A DNA stretch of 64,000 nucleotides from assembly GCA_030770535.1 (NCBI GenBank), contig JASVEC010000055.1, forward strand, positions 101,747-165,746. Direction: 5' to 3'. Below, piece by piece: positions 22,089 to 35,035 of the stretch. The notes beneath the pieces were generated by a model. The model saw only the letters and a program-made list of their open reading frames with translations, ran no database searches and was not told where the DNA came from. The first letter of the stretch is position 1. Each line of letters starts with the position of its first letter. The position numbers and the translations under genes are program-made. This stretch comes from Batkoa obscura. Lineage: Eukaryota > Entomophthoromycota > Entomophthoromycetes > Entomophthorales > Batkoaceae.

Positions 22089-25000
22089 TTAAAATCGGCT
22101 CATCTTTTCAGCATTAACAGCAAGATCGATGGCTTTAGTGACTTCGGATATCCATTTCTTTTTAGTAGAGGGTGTTGATGCTTTCAATGTTATTACTTCT
22201 TTGATATGAATTATTTGGAAGCAAGTATCATCTAAGATAATAATAAATAACTCAGCCTAATATTAACATAATGAACTTACCATATGGTGAAAATATTCCC
22301 CTTCTGCCCTGTGCTGTTTGAGCATCCCTGATTTTAAGTCGAGCTAAAGGCATAGGCTAAAGAAAGTTAAGTTAAGTTAAGTTGTTAATAAGAAAGTGAA
22401 ATAAACTTACTGGTAAATATAACGTATATTTGACTATATTTGAATTAGAATTTGGTTGTGTAATTAGTAATAGATCGTTAAACAAAAAGGCATGTAGCTG
22501 TCTACCAGACTTATGCTTATTTACTGGTCCATCAATGATGGCTTGACGCGGCCCCAAGTTACGTGTAAGCCCATTTAACTTGAAATCTGGATAATTATGT
22601 AAATCAATCTGTCTACTTAACTCTAAAAGTTGCTGTGCATTTTCTGATGCTTGTGCTTGTCGATTTATATCTTCTAACATAGTCTCAGCCTTGATGATTG
22701 CTCTTTCTAACGCTTCGTAGTCACTATGATTTTTGTTAGTGTATTTTAAAACCTAAATGAGTAAAATGTTAAACATAATAATAGAAATTAAGCTATTAGT
22801 TACATTTTTTAGCAGCAATGGATATCTAGTGATTCTTTGAACTGGTTCTAAAAGAAAGGAGGATAGCGTTAGCATCCTACACTCTGGCTTGAATGAAATG
22901 TTCTTCAAGAGTGTTGAAAAATTGATATCTGTTTGTATTTTGTTTTGCACAAACCTTGATGAGGCTGCTTGATTGCCACAATATTCTGCGTAACATGCAA
23001 ACTGGTCAGCGTACTCTAAAAAGAGTTCCCCAATGCATGTGTTCTCAGTTAATTCACCACACATGCCTTCTAAAGCTGATAAAAACATGGTATTAACCAT
23101 AACGACGGTACTTAAATTCGAAAAGATCAATTTAATTTCGCTACCATTTAGTTGCCCTTCCAAAGGCGTTAAAAACAAATCAACTACTAATTGCATATCC
23201 CTTAAATATGTTTTTTCAGTTGCTATCAATTCATGGATTGCTTCTCTTCGTTTAATCTCATTTTGATCCAACCCGTTAAGTGCTTCTTGATCAACTTGGC
23301 TAGCCCAACCTAGCCTATGCGGGGACTAACAAAAAGTTAATATAAATGTTTATAAAATTAGTTTAAACTACTTACACTCATTCTATCCATATCGTTATAG
23401 TCAGTTGTAGACAGACTGTGAGAAGATTGAACTTTTCTTAGAGATGAATTTCTACTTATTCCTAATTTAGATAGCCTAGATTCGACATCAAAATGCTCTG
23501 AGTCCGAGTTGTAGACTTGTTCGCTTTCTGTATCATAGCTTTGCTTTAATGAAATACTATAGAATGGATTATCATTTGATATAAATAATTGGTCGGCGGG
23601 TAAATAGGCTAACGCTTGATTGGATGGGTGACGTGCTAAATACCAATCTGGGTTACTAATATCAAGGATATCCACTCTTAATCCTTGTTCAAAAACCATA
23701 GTAACTCCGCCTTCGACTTCTGCTTCCCAATCACATAGTAAAGTAGCTGAAGGTGTAGCTTCATTTTCAATTTGGCTTGTCTCATCCGCAAAATGATCAT
23801 TAGCTTCCATACTCTGAGTTTCAATTTCAATTCCAACTTCATTCTCAATCTCATTGTCATTATCATTCTCACCCTTACTTTCTTTTAATTTATAAAAGGA
23901 TTCTGGCATCTCTAGATAAGAAGTAGGTACCCAACATAGTAAATCTCTTTTACTTTCAATGTATCCCATACACCATTCGATATTATCTTCTGGTAAACTT
24001 GTGATATAAATAACTTGTCCAGCCTTAATCTCTACTGTATTACTGCCTAATTCTGAACCGTAATCTGAATAGTCATACAATGCCCGTACAACCCATGGAT
24101 TTTCTGAGCTTGGTAGATCTTGAGTAGCAACAATATATTCTTGGTTTAGGGTTGATGTTTCTTGTACAGGTTCGACATGTTCGCTTGCTATTTGATTATA
24201 ATTACCATTTTCTTTAGTGGCTTTTCCATAAATATCATTTAGATTTGATACTTTATAGGCTGAGCCGGCTTCATTTTGTGTATTAGAGGTTTTATCGTTA
24301 TTATTTTGATTGTTTAATGGCACAATATTATTCACTGAATAATCACTTTTCTGCTCTAATTGCTCAAATACTTCCTTTGCTCCCATAGCAGTATGATGGT
24401 TATCATTTAATTCATATTTATCATTAAAATTAGCTTGATTGTATGGTATTCTGTCATCACTTTGTGACTCGTTAGCTACTTCCTCAACCAACTTATTGCT
24501 ATCTTGCAACTCGTTTTTCAGCTCATCAGCTATTCTATTGCTAGTTTCTAAATCATTTGTTACTACAGGGTTCAAATCAGTTTTATGCTCTTTTGTTATT
24601 ATAGAATTTAAACTGATTTTATGCTCATTTATTTCATTCGATATTTTTCTAACATGATTACTCTTCTCTTTTACTTCTGGTTTGAGGCTACTATTGTTCA
24701 AGAAGGAGGGCTTAGCTTTAACTGGAGGTGGTACTTTGCTTTCTTTTTTAACTTCAAATTTATCAACTTCAGTGTTGCCACTCTGTGCATCCTGGAAATG
24801 AGATCTTGCTTTCCTAGCTGCTTTTCGAATATCTTCAATACTTGATTCTTGATTTTGATTATCTCCTTGCTCTTTAAGTTTATCTCGGAGTATTCGATCC
24901 CGCTCTTGCTTTTTCATTATCTCATCCTTTTTCTCTCTTTCTTTACTAATACTTTGCTGAGCAGCTGGAATTACGTTTATAACTGGCTTACTATAATTTT

Positions 25001-26313
25001 GGATTTGTTGAGGTTTAGGTTTAACTTGTGGTTTGAATTGAGGTTTGGGACTCATTGGCCGTTTAGGCACATAAGAATTGCTTGCTATTTCAAACATCTT
25101 TGCTTTTTCTCTTGCTTTTTTACTTGCTTGTTCAATTGCTAAACGGTCTGATATTAAATCAAAATCCCCACCTTCTTTTTCATCTCTTTCAATCGTGTTC
25201 TCTTCTTTGTCATTATAAGTTGTTGTTTGGCTTTGTTCTTTAAAAGTACTTTTTTCTTTATCATTATAGGTTATTGACCGACTTTGCTTTGTTATTGGAT
25301 CTTTTTTAGCTTCATTTTTTATTGTATCTTTCCCATTAACCTCATTGTGCTTATTGAACATATTATTGATTGTCATCCTCGAATTATTATTACTGTATTG
25401 TGTTGTATTTGAACCATATTTTAAACTTGAAGGAAGCGTATTATTCATTTTTTCAATATTTTTAGACTCGTGTGACATTTTGGTATTAGTAGAATTACTA
25501 GTCAGTTTACCTAAAAGCACTTGGGTCTCTTTACTTTTCAAAGAAAAATTCTTCCACGCTAAAGCCTGGTTTTTAAGTTCTTCCACCTTATTTGAATTCA
25601 ATGGTGCTGCTGAAAGACCTGACTTGTTGACTTTATTATCAAACTCAATCACCATCCTATCCAACTCTTCTCTCATAATTTTGTACTTAACGTCCTGCTC
25701 TTCTTTTTCCATCTCTAGCTTTCTTTTATAAGTCTCCCTTCTATCTAGAGCATCCTGTGGAATCGAGTTTTGATTTAAATTCATTTTCAAAACCTCCATC
25801 CTTTGTGCCAATAACGCTGCTGTCTTTTTCGATAGCGAAGAGTCTCCAGAAGTTAAGTTCAAAGTTGGAAACGAGTTGCTATTTGAATTCTCTAAACTAT
25901 ACCCATATTCGATGGAATCCTTTATGCAGAACAGCTCATATTTTAAGTCTAAAATCTTTTTAGATGTTGAGTTGTCATTCATAGATGATTTACTCAGTTC
26001 CTTTTTTATCAAATCTGCACGGGTTGTTAGCTCTTTAAGCTTCTCTTTTGACGGCTCAAAGCTTGTATTAGTCTTATTATCAGATTTAAATACTTTATCC
26101 CATTCGCTTAAAAATGGGTATTTGTTATATATTATTTCTATCTCTTTTTTTAAACCTTCCTTTTTGTCTCCCCTATCTTCTGGCCTACTTTCTGTCCTAG
26201 CTAATTCTTCTCTCTTTAAATGTACTTTCTTTTCTAAAGTAAGAATTCTCTTTTTTTCGTTAATTTGATTAATTTTGTTAATTTATTAACTATCCTACCT
26301 CTTGTATACTCAT
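22089..26313 (-). CDS. Intersectin-like RhoGEF (two SH3, DH, PH)
   Basis: Large scaffold and guanine-nucleotide exchange factor. An ATG exon of 15 nt (26299-26313, MSIQE) is spliced to a long exon. The first 250 residues are charged coiled coil, followed by a disordered region rich in Asn, Lys and Ser. SH3-1 begins WVVRALYDYSDY and ends LLCWVPTSYLEM; SH3-2 begins TLLCDWEAEVEGG and ends AYLPADQLFI. The DH domain starts IKRREAIHELIATEKTYL and contains LSSFLLEPVQRITRYPLLLK. The PH domain has LHAFLFNDLLLITQ, CFQIIHIKEVITLKA and KKKWISEV. This order matches the C-terminal half of intersectin, whose DH-PH activates Cdc42 during endocytosis. The N-terminal EH domains of intersectin and Pan1 are missing here and no upstream exon for them is seen. 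The stop follows KMSRF. Confidence 0.9.
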
Positions 26314-27823
26314 TTTTATTTAAACCAACATAAAAAATCACAATCTCCTATTTTCTTTTTTTTTGTTTCTAATCTTGGCTCAACATCATCAGTGCAAGCA
26401 AAAATTGGCACATTTTTCATATGGTCATTTTTAGCACCTTTTTACTTATTTTGTTCTTTTCTTACTTATTCCAAGAAAATAAGGTTGAGAATTTAAATTT
26501 AAGTTGTAATTTTATCTGATTTTTTAGACTTTGTCTTTATTTTCATAGTATATTTATATTAATTATAATATGTTGAGTGGTAATAGTAGTAACTATGTTA
26601 CATAAAATGACAGATTGAGATGATCAACTTTATAGATATTATCACATTACTCATCTAAACCCCATTTCATTCTTTAGCTTCAAGAGGGAAAAAGAAAGCT
26701 ATTTTTAAAGAAAATTCAAAGATAACATTTATATAAAATAATAAAATGATAGAAGTTTAAATATAAATAGAAGAGCTGTGTATAGCAAGGAAGTCAAATA
26801 GAACAGTGCTAATGTTATTTGGATCATCAAATTATTTAAGCAAAAATTTAAATTATTAACTTCTTATTAATTCAAAGGCAATTAACGAATTAAAAAATTA
26901 AAGATAAATACATGACAATACTATGAGCCTACATACAGTGTCGAGCAGCAATACAAATAACCAATGGTTTAGTAGTTACGATTAGTGTAGAAATAAAGAT
27001 GAAGCAGATCACCTATAATAGTTTAACATCGTGGAAACCAGGTGAAGTAACTCATTATATTCCGTTAATTCAAAAACCATTAAATATAATAATTTACATA
27101 AAATAAACAGACAGATTAGACAGTAGGATCTAAATAATAATGACTAAAATAAAAATTAAAAAACAAGATTAACTTTAAATATGTTTAATAGACAACAGGC
27201 AATTTAATAAACTATTAATTTAAGCTAAATACTCTTAATACTTTGGGTAAAGCTTTATCAAGTGGCACATGATATTGAAGAAAGTTTAGAGAATGTTCTA
27301 AATCCATAATGCAAAATATAACATTGAACATAAAGCATACTTTACTTCAATTAAAACACAAATAAGAATGATGTTCAAAAAAACTAAGCTATACTAAATG
27401 ATTCATTCAACTAATTGAATTGTAGACATAGATCAAATACAAAATCTTTTTCCATGTATGGAAAAATTCATGAAAAATTCCATTGTAGTCACATTATAAC
27501 CAATTAAAACGCCGATACCAATCACGATCCTCTAAAATCACGAAAAACTACTTCAACTCCCTATGAACTTAAGGCAAATTACGTGAATTTTACTAAAAAT
27601 CTATCTAATTACAAGTCTCGAGCTCGTAAATTACTGCTAAATGATTCGTTTGCTTATAGTCTTTCAAAACAAGTAAATCATCGTAAAAAAACAAATAAAA
27701 GCGCAGTTTTTGAGAAAGAGATAAATTTGCCCTAATCGTGTTTAAAGCCCAACTTTTTTCAAATTTCCAAATCTCCAATTCTAACTCACTTTCAAAATTA
27801 ACTGCTTCCAAAATCAACTACCA
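26314..27823. other. Divergent intergenic region
   Basis: About 1.5 kb between the divergently transcribed RhoGEF and RAD54 genes; it must hold both promoters. No clear TATA was placed. A minus-strand open frame at 27605-27817 has no recognisable homology and is not accepted. Confidence 0.55.
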
Positions 27824-30800
27824 ATGAAAGATAGCAATACCCCTACCAAAGGCGAACGACCAATGCGACGAAAAGCGATGATGATAAGTTATCGCGAGCC
27901 AACGATAGAAGAAATACAGGCAGATAATTATAGCACCTTACGAAAAAGAGAACGTGAGAGGGTGAAGAACAATGGCTTAAAATCATTGAACACAACAGGT
28001 ACTAGTTTGGAAGATGAGATCATGACAATGTACGATGATATCTATGAAGATGATTTTGTTTCAGTTAAAAAGGTGGTTAAGGAAACACCATCACAAAAAC
28101 CAACTTCCCAAAATAAAGTGGATTCTCAAAAATCTTCTCAAAATAAAGTAGATTCTCAAAAGACTTCTCAGAGTAAAGCGAGCTCTCATATTAAAACGGG
28201 TGGGATGGTGAATAAGAATGTAGATATCCCTCTTTCTCAAGAATCAGACAAACAGTTAGCGAGTCCTACAAATAAAGTGGGCGAAGTGGAAGAAGAGCTA
28301 ATCATATCAAGTGGAGAGGATAGTGATGAGTTATTAGCTAGTTTAAAAAAGGCTGCAAGTGAAGCATGGGAGGATAAAGAAGGTGATAAATTGGATGATA
28401 AAGAAAGTACTAAATTAGATGATAAAGATAGTGATGAATGGGAATACAAAGGTAGTGATAAGGAAGAGTCACCAGTAGCTAAAAAGGCAAAAAAGATAAC
28501 AGTAGTGATTGGACAAAAGCAGGGAGCTAAAGAGGGAAATGTGGTAAAAGAAATGAGTGTTGTCAGCCAATCCTCAATAATGGGATCTTTAGGTTTGAGG
28601 AGCTTTTATACTCGTCAAGAAAAATTCGTGCATAGACCATTTGTAAATCCAATGATGGCTGGAAGAACTAGGGGATGGGAAGCAAGACGAGATGATCCAA
28701 GCCAATATGTTCCACTTGGCATACGATTTAATGGAAAAGAGGAAAAGGGAAACCCTGATAGACCATATACACTACCATATAGTGATCCAGCCATGCAAGA
28801 AGAATATAAAAATTTCGATTATAACTCAGTACCATTGGGATTAAGACCAAGATTTAATTTCAGAGCTTTAATGAGGCCATTGTATGATCCGGATCGAGAA
28901 GGCGCGCTTGTTTTATATAGGCCAAGTAAAACGATAAGCGAAAATGAAAAAGTAAAACTTGAAGCGAAATTAGCTAAGGCTTTGCAATCAAATAAAGAGA
29001 TCGAAGGGTTACCGGAAATAGCAGTGGTTGTTGATCCAAGATTAGCTAAAGTTTTAAGACCCCATCAAGTGGAGGGAGTGAAATTTTTATATGATTGTGT
29101 CACTGGGCTTAGAGTTAAAGATAACTATGGTTGTATCATGGCTGACGAAATGGGGCTTGGTAAAACCTTACAGTGTATAACCCTGCTTTGGACGTTGCTC
29201 AAACAGTCACCAACCCCTGGAAAGGCTACAGCTGAAAGATGTGTTATTGCTTGTCCTTCCAGTTTGGTGAACAATTGGGCCAATGAATTGGTAAAGTGGT
29301 TAGGTAAAGGTAGAGTTAATCCCATTGTTTGTGATTATAAAGTAAATGCCCAGCTTGGTTCAGCTAGAGACCAATTGAGTATGGATCTTCTGCGCTTTCT
29401 TAAAGATCAAGGATATCGCTCCACACAAGGTAAAATTATTGACTAATTATAATAGTATAAGTAGTAAAAGTAATTATCTAGTTTTGATTATTTCATATGA
29501 AACATTAAGGTCAGTCGTACCTCAATTGGGTAATGCAGAAATTGGATTGCTATTATGTGATGAGGGACATCGATTAAAAAATTCAAAGAATCAAACGTTT
29601 CAAGCATTGAACCAATTAAATGTTAAACGAAGGGTAATTTTATCAGGAACACCGATTCAAGTAAGAAATTAAAAAGTAGTAATTAATTAATGAAACATAT
29701 TAATAATATTTTATCATTTAACTAGAATGATTTATCTGAATATTTTTCCATATTATCTTTTACTAACCCCAATTTATTGGGGAGTGAGAATGAATTTCGT
29801 AGTAATTTTGAGAACCCAATTTTAAAAGGAAGAGATGCAGCAGCTACTCAAAGGGATCGAGATATTGGGGATGAAAAACTAAAGGAGTTAAATGCCAAAG
29901 TATCAAAGATTATTATTAGACGTACCAATGATTTATTGATCAAATATTTACCAACGAAATATGAGCATATTGTATTTTGTAAATTAAGTGATACACAAAA
30001 GACACTATATCAAAAATTTATTAATTCTAAAAATGTAAAAAATTTGCTAGAAGAAAAAAGTGGGCAAAAGGCAACATCACTTCAAGCTATCAATATTTTA
30101 AAAAAGTTAGTTAATCATCCTTCTCTTTTAAAATACCCAGAGGATATCCAAGGTGCAGAAATGATTGTACCAGAATATTATATGGCTCAATCCAATGATC
30201 GTTCAGCACGTAATGCAGTTAGAGGAGGTGGGTATTCTGATTTAAACGTAGAATATTCGAGTAAATTAGTGTTGTTGGATAATATGTTGAGATTAATACG
30301 TAAAACTACTACTGATAAAGTGGTGCTAATTTCAAATTATACACAAACATTGGATATGTTTGAAAAGTTATCAAAGATGAGAAGGTAATAATTATGATAT
30401 TAACTATATTAGTAATATTAATTGCTTTGTTAATTTAGATTCCCTTTTTTAAGGTTGGATGGCTCGATGACAATTAACAAGAGACAAAAATTAGTAGATA
30501 AATTTAATGATCCAGAAGGGAATGAATTTTTATTTTTATTGAGTAGTAAAGCAGGAGGCTGTGGTATTAATTTAATAGGCGCCAACCGATTATTTTTGTT
30601 TGACCCCGATTGGAACCCAGCATCCGATCAGCAAGCATTGGCACGTGTTTGGCGAGATGGACAAAAGAAAACATGCTTTATATATCGATTGATTGCAGTT
30701 GGTACACTGGAAGAAAAGATCTTTCAACGACAAAGTCATAAGCAAGCATTATCAAATTGTGTAGTAGATGAAGAACAATCTGAAAGACATTTTTCATTAA

Positions 30801-31054
30801 CAGATTTAAGGGAATTATTTAAGATCAATGAAGCGGAGTGTGAGACACATGATACTTATGGTTGTAAAGGATCATGTGATGAGATTGATAGAGAGAATTC
30901 TACCTATCCGGATATCTCTTCTTGGTCTCATTTTCCAAAGCAGAGTCGCCATAAGTTAGCCGATAAAGAATTAAAAGAAGCTACTAAAGATTTTGATGCA
31001 TTGAGCTACGTATTTCAATACAAATCACATGTATCAGAGATATTTAAAGACTAA
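27824..31054 (+). CDS. RAD54: RAD54 recombination motor ATPase
   Basis: Swi2/Snf2 translocase that works with Rad51 in homologous recombination. Four exons: 27824-29428 or so, a second starting [10 protein letters not shown], a third starting [10 protein letters not shown] and a fourth starting [10 protein letters not shown]. The N-terminal 190 residues are hydrophilic with an imperfect QNKVDSQK repeat and acidic patches. Conserved Rad54 blocks: [34 protein letters not shown], Walker [27 protein letters not shown], the DEGH box, [29 protein letters not shown] [48 protein letters not shown] and [21 protein letters not shown]. It ends with the Cys-containing [13 protein letters not shown] tail typical of Rad54, so it is not Rdh54 or a chromatin remodeller. 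Length, about 830 residues, is normal. Confidence 0.97.
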
Positions 31055-31124
31055 AGAAGGAAGCGTATTTTGTGATTTTTTAATAAAATATTTTGTAGCT
31101 TGTTTTTGATAATAAAATAATATA

Positions 31125-31224
31125 AGGGGATGTATTTTTGTATTTAAGAATTTTACTGACAATTTTTCCACATAAATAGCGCTTAAAAAATGGAAAAATA
31201 ATGAAACTAAAAAAAACAGCCCCA
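31125..31224 (-). mobile_element. MITE copy 6, between convergent genes
   Basis: Reverse copy (GGGGATGTATTTTTG at the left, AACAGCCCCA at the right). It lies 71 bases after the RAD54 stop and 32 bases beyond the stop of the convergent GNAT gene, so it probably forms part of one or both 3' UTRs. Confidence 0.9.
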
Positions 31225-31255
31225 TAAGTTGAAATTCAAGATAGAATCAATTTTT

Positions 31256-31755
31256 TTACAAAATTTTAATCATAATTACATGTACAATATTTTGTTTAAG
31301 AAAAGTAGTAGCATCTTTTAGCTCATAACCTAAACGTTGATAAAATCCAATCTTTTCTTTTTGAGCTTCTAAAATGATTTTGACGCTACCAAAATCTTCC
31401 TTTAGTTTTTCTTCGCTATAAGAAATCAATCCTTTCCCTACTCCTTTACCTTGATATTCAGGTAAGACTGCTATACGGGATAATTGATATTCACTAGAAG
31501 GGATTTGATGACTGCGTAAAGTACCGACAGCCTTTTTGCCATCTAAAGCAATGAAATGAGTGGCGGTGGTATCAATTCTGAGAGAATGAGTTAGTTATTG
31601 TTTTAATTTATAATTTGAACGTAATGCATTTACCCATCTCTTTCATAATTTGGATCCACGTTTTGGCCAATACAAAATACTTCATGACGGATAGAATAAG
31701 CTGAATTTAATTGTTCAGTAGTAGTGACTTGTTGATAAGTGAAGTTGTAAACCAT
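31256..31755 (-). CDS. GNAT-family N-acetyltransferase
   Basis: Two exons split by one short intron near 31590-31635. About 145 residues. Start MVYNFTYQQV; SIRHEVFCIGQNVDP matches the first helix of ElaA/YitH-like GNAT enzymes; HFIALDGKKAVGTLR, then the acetyl-CoA site LSRIAVLPEYQGKGVGKGLI with the Q/RxxGxG/A pattern QGKGVG, then ILEAQKEKIGFYQRLGYEL, which is the conserved motif B. The substrate cannot be told from sequence. The enzyme is probably cytosolic because no targeting signal is seen. It is convergent with RAD54 with a transposon between the stops. Confidence 0.9.
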
Positions 31756-32018
31756 AGTAGACAGACAATAATCAAAGCTCAAAATATAAAAATACAAAAT
31801 ATAAAAAATCTAATAAAGAAACTGAGTTTTATTTTTATTTTTATAACTTTTTACTAAAATAAGGTTTAAACTTCGCGTTAATAACATGTGAATGGTAAGA
31901 CATTAATAAACAATTAGGTTTACTTTATTATTATAAGAAGAGTGTAAATGAATTATAGATAACAGTGGATAGTACTAGAAGCAATTGAAATAATTGAATT
32001 TTGGGTCATTTTTATACT

Positions 32019-33392
32019 TTAAATTTCATGAATATTTCCAACCTTATTTTTTTTAAATAATTTGAAGCTAAAAAGACGAGATTGGAATTTATGTTTTAAA
32101 CTATGAAATTTAGTATGGTTTTGATTACTAATTCGATCCGTCTTATTTCTTGTTGATAATCCAGTGTTATTTTCTCCTTTTGATAAGCCATTGTATCGTT
32201 GAAATTTTAATGGGATGCTGAAATCGGTAGTTGCATAACCTTCTGTTAAATCATAACTCATTGTTAATTTTAGTGAGTCATCTTGAGAGTTTCTTTGTTT
32301 ATCGAAAGTGTGTTCCTCTTCAAATGGCTTAAAAGGTTCCACATCAATTTTTGGTAAATCAAAGGACAAATGAGGTGAATTAAAATCCTCTTCATTGATA
32401 ACAACCGTATGACGAGGGGATTGTATATTTTTAATATCTTTTAGAATTATCTCTTCATGTATGGATTCTCTATTTAATACACTATCTACAATGCCATTCA
32501 AACTAATGATTGGACTTGTAATTATGGGGGAAGTTTCAATATTTCTTTCAAATATATTATACTCCTCATCATTGGAAGTTAAACTAAAGTTGTCATGAAA
32601 TTCTAATTTAGAATTTCTTTCTTGTTCTTTTTCATTTTGATACAAAATAAACTCATCCAGTCGATTCGTCGAACTTTTACTTTCCAGTTCAACACTACGT
32701 TCAAATACTTTATATAAATCCGAATTATTGTCCAACATAGAGGATTTATCGCCAATAGAAGATTTGAAGATTAATTTGGGATAAGATTCTAAATTATCAT
32801 CCGATGATTCTTTATTGGATAGACTAGATAAACTATCTTGGCTATCAGTTAATCGAAATTGAATACTACTTAAACCATCGTTAAGGATGATACTATTATT
32901 ACTATCGCTATTTAGTGTATTATTATTAACTTGATTAAAATAACTAAATTCCATTTTCATGATTTCAGGTACATTAAAATTAATCAATCTATAATTCTTA
33001 TCCCATTCTTTATTTAAAAATGGATAATAAAATTCCATTTTTCTTGTATTTCCCTCAAACTCGCTTTTCTTATTTTTTATATCAATATTTTGTTGAATAC
33101 TAAATGCTATTTTATCTTTTGTTTCGTTAAAATAATCCAGGCGGACTTGAATAATTTCTGTTTGAGTATCTTTATCGTTATCAAAAAAAGCCAATTGCTG
33201 TGAAGTTATCGTTGATAGTTGGGATAATATTAACTCATTGGTATCGTTTTTCATTGTATCATTATTGAGATCTTGTTCCTCATTAAGTTGATTACTTAAT
33301 GATAAAGACACATATTCATCTTTAAGTTGAAGACTATCCATGGAATAGTTATCTTTTGTTAATCGGAAAGAGTTGAATGCAGTATTAGTCAT
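32019..33392 (-). CDS. Hypothetical protein, 457 residues, single exon
   Basis: Uninterrupted frame from MTNTAFNSFRLTKDN to KVGNIHEI. I do not recognise a domain. Most of the protein is polar and rich in Ser, Asn, Asp and Glu, typical of disorder, with one more structured-looking part at residues about 110-160 (FYYPFLNKEWDKNYRL). The last 60 residues are basic and aromatic (HSLKHKFQSRLFSFKLFKK), which could bind membranes or nucleic acid. Its length, lack of stops in a very AT-rich setting and intron-free form support a real gene. Function unknown. The start is the first ATG in the frame. Confidence 0.65.
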   Translation of the reverse strand: MTNTAFNSFRLTKDNYSMDSLQLKDEYVSLSLSNQLNEEQDLNNDTMKNDTNELILSQLSTITSQQLAFFDNDKDTQTEIIQVRLDYFNETKDKIAFSIQQNIDIKNKKSEFEGNTRKMEFYYPFLNKEWDKNYRLINFNVPEIMKMEFSYFNQVNNNTLNSDSNNSIILNDGLSSIQFRLTDSQDSLSSLSNKESSDDNLESYPKLIFKSSIGDKSSMLDNNSDLYKVFERSVELESKSSTNRLDEFILYQNEKEQERNSKLEFHDNFSLTSNDEEYNIFERNIETSPIITSPIISLNGIVDSVLNRESIHEEIILKDIKNIQSPRHTVVINEEDFNSPHLSFDLPKIDVEPFKPFEEEHTFDKQRNSQDDSLKLTMSYDLTEGYATTDFSIPLKFQRYNGLSKGENNTGLSTRNKTDRISNQNHTKFHSLKHKFQSRLFSFKLFKKNKVGNIHEI

Positions 33393-34934
33393 AATTAATT
33401 ATAAAAATACAAAATAAAAATTAATATTAACCTTTCATTTAATTTATATTTATATTATTATCAACTTCATTTAACCTTAATTTTACTACAAGCCCATATT
33501 CAACAAAGTTTATGGATTTAGACATAAAGTAGATAGCATGAATTCAAATATAGGAATAATCAAATCATTTAATCTCATGCTTTATAATTGTTCTAATCTT
33601 ATTTGTCAAAATAATAACATCATGATCATTTGGAAATTAAAAAATCCAAGCTTGAATTTTGGAATTTGTCGGTTTTTCTATACAAAAAGCATAAATAACT
33701 ATGCAAGAATTATGAGCTTGTTAAAAGGATTTAATAATAGTATTGGTTAATCTCTAATGTGTAACAATTAGTGATAAATTTTATACTTGGCGATTTATAT
33801 TGTTATGGTGATTTCTTACTTAATATTCGTTTTTTTTTTGTAAATGAGTAGTTAATCAGCACACATCTAAGCTTAAATAGATGTAAAATCAAGAGGATCA
33901 TAAACAATCAATGACTTAATTTTTTGTTGATGTTTTATAGTTTTATAATAATAATAATAGGTTGAGCATAGGTTCACTTTTCATATATAAACAAGCTACT
34001 GCTTTTTAATAAATAAATTGAATTTACTTTTAATATTATTAGTAAGCTTCTAATAACGGATATCATTATTTTTATTAATATCAATATTAGTTTAACAAGA
34101 AACCAACATGATCGCTTTCACCCCACACTTAAAATACTCATTTTGTGACCCACAATTTATATTATAATTAAAATCAAATTTACCTCAAATGAGCCTTTTT
34201 ATTAATAATAATTTGGCCTTAATGATGAAGTATGAGGATAAGAATGTGAATTATTTGTCCAATCAGTAATAGTAACAAAAAAAACAATAATTAGGGAAAT
34301 GACTTGTATCCTCCTACTGTTCACTAGGATTTAATTGATACTAACTATAAACCAATACAACTGCTGTAACTATATTTCAACATAACTAACTGTTTATTCA
34401 AGAATAAAAAACTGTCAAAATCATGCTAGAATCTTCAGATTAAGCATTAGAAAAGGAACAAATAAACAGCAACTGACTTTAAAGTTACTGTAAATCAGGT
34501 CATGATAAAGTTTCAGCAGATATAAAGTTAAAGCAATCTCATCTTAATTTCTTTAGTTATTTTAGTTGATTATTTTGTTGTCAATTAACCAGATGAATTT
34601 GATAAACATTTTAAAAATAAAAACATTAAGTCACTTGTTTAAAATAGGGATTGACATCAATATGTCATTTTAATAATGGAGGTTAAATATTAGAATAATC
34701 AAGAATTATTCTCTTTACATACCCATGCTTTAGCCATTTTTTATATAATGAGAGATTGAAAAATTAGTAGTTAAATCTAACTAGAAAAAACATTTTTTTG
34801 TCTTAATTTTATTGATTTTTTAGTTTAAGCAAATCATAATTCGAGCTTTAAGAAAACTAAATAAGAAAATTAAAGATATTAACTTGAATTTTAAACTTAT
34901 TCATAGAAATTAACTCACTTTTAATATTTAGATA
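33393..34934. other. Intergenic DNA
   Basis: About 1.5 kb of AT-rich DNA. A 70-codon frame at 33538-33750 (+) has no family match or splice context and is not accepted as a gene. Confidence 0.6.
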
Positions 34935-35035
34935 TGGGGATGTATTTTTATGTTTAAGAATTTTACTAACAATTTTTCCATTCAAATAGTGCTCAAAGAT
35001 GGAAAAAATGATGAAGTCAAAAAAAAACATCCCCA
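34935..35035 (-). mobile_element. MITE copy 7
   Basis: Well-preserved reverse copy: left end TGGGGATGTATTTTTATG, right end AAACATCCCCA, TA before it. Confidence 0.92.

Noticed and set aside
23033-26496. Several plus-strand open frames opposite the RhoGEF gene
   Set aside because: They are antisense shadows of a long exon with strong domain similarity on the minus strand; none shows a domain of its own.
27605-27817. 70-codon minus frame just upstream of RAD54
   Set aside because: No homology or splice context; most likely chance within the divergent promoter region.
33538-33750. 70-codon plus frame
   Set aside because: No recognisable domain and no supporting promoter or exon partners.
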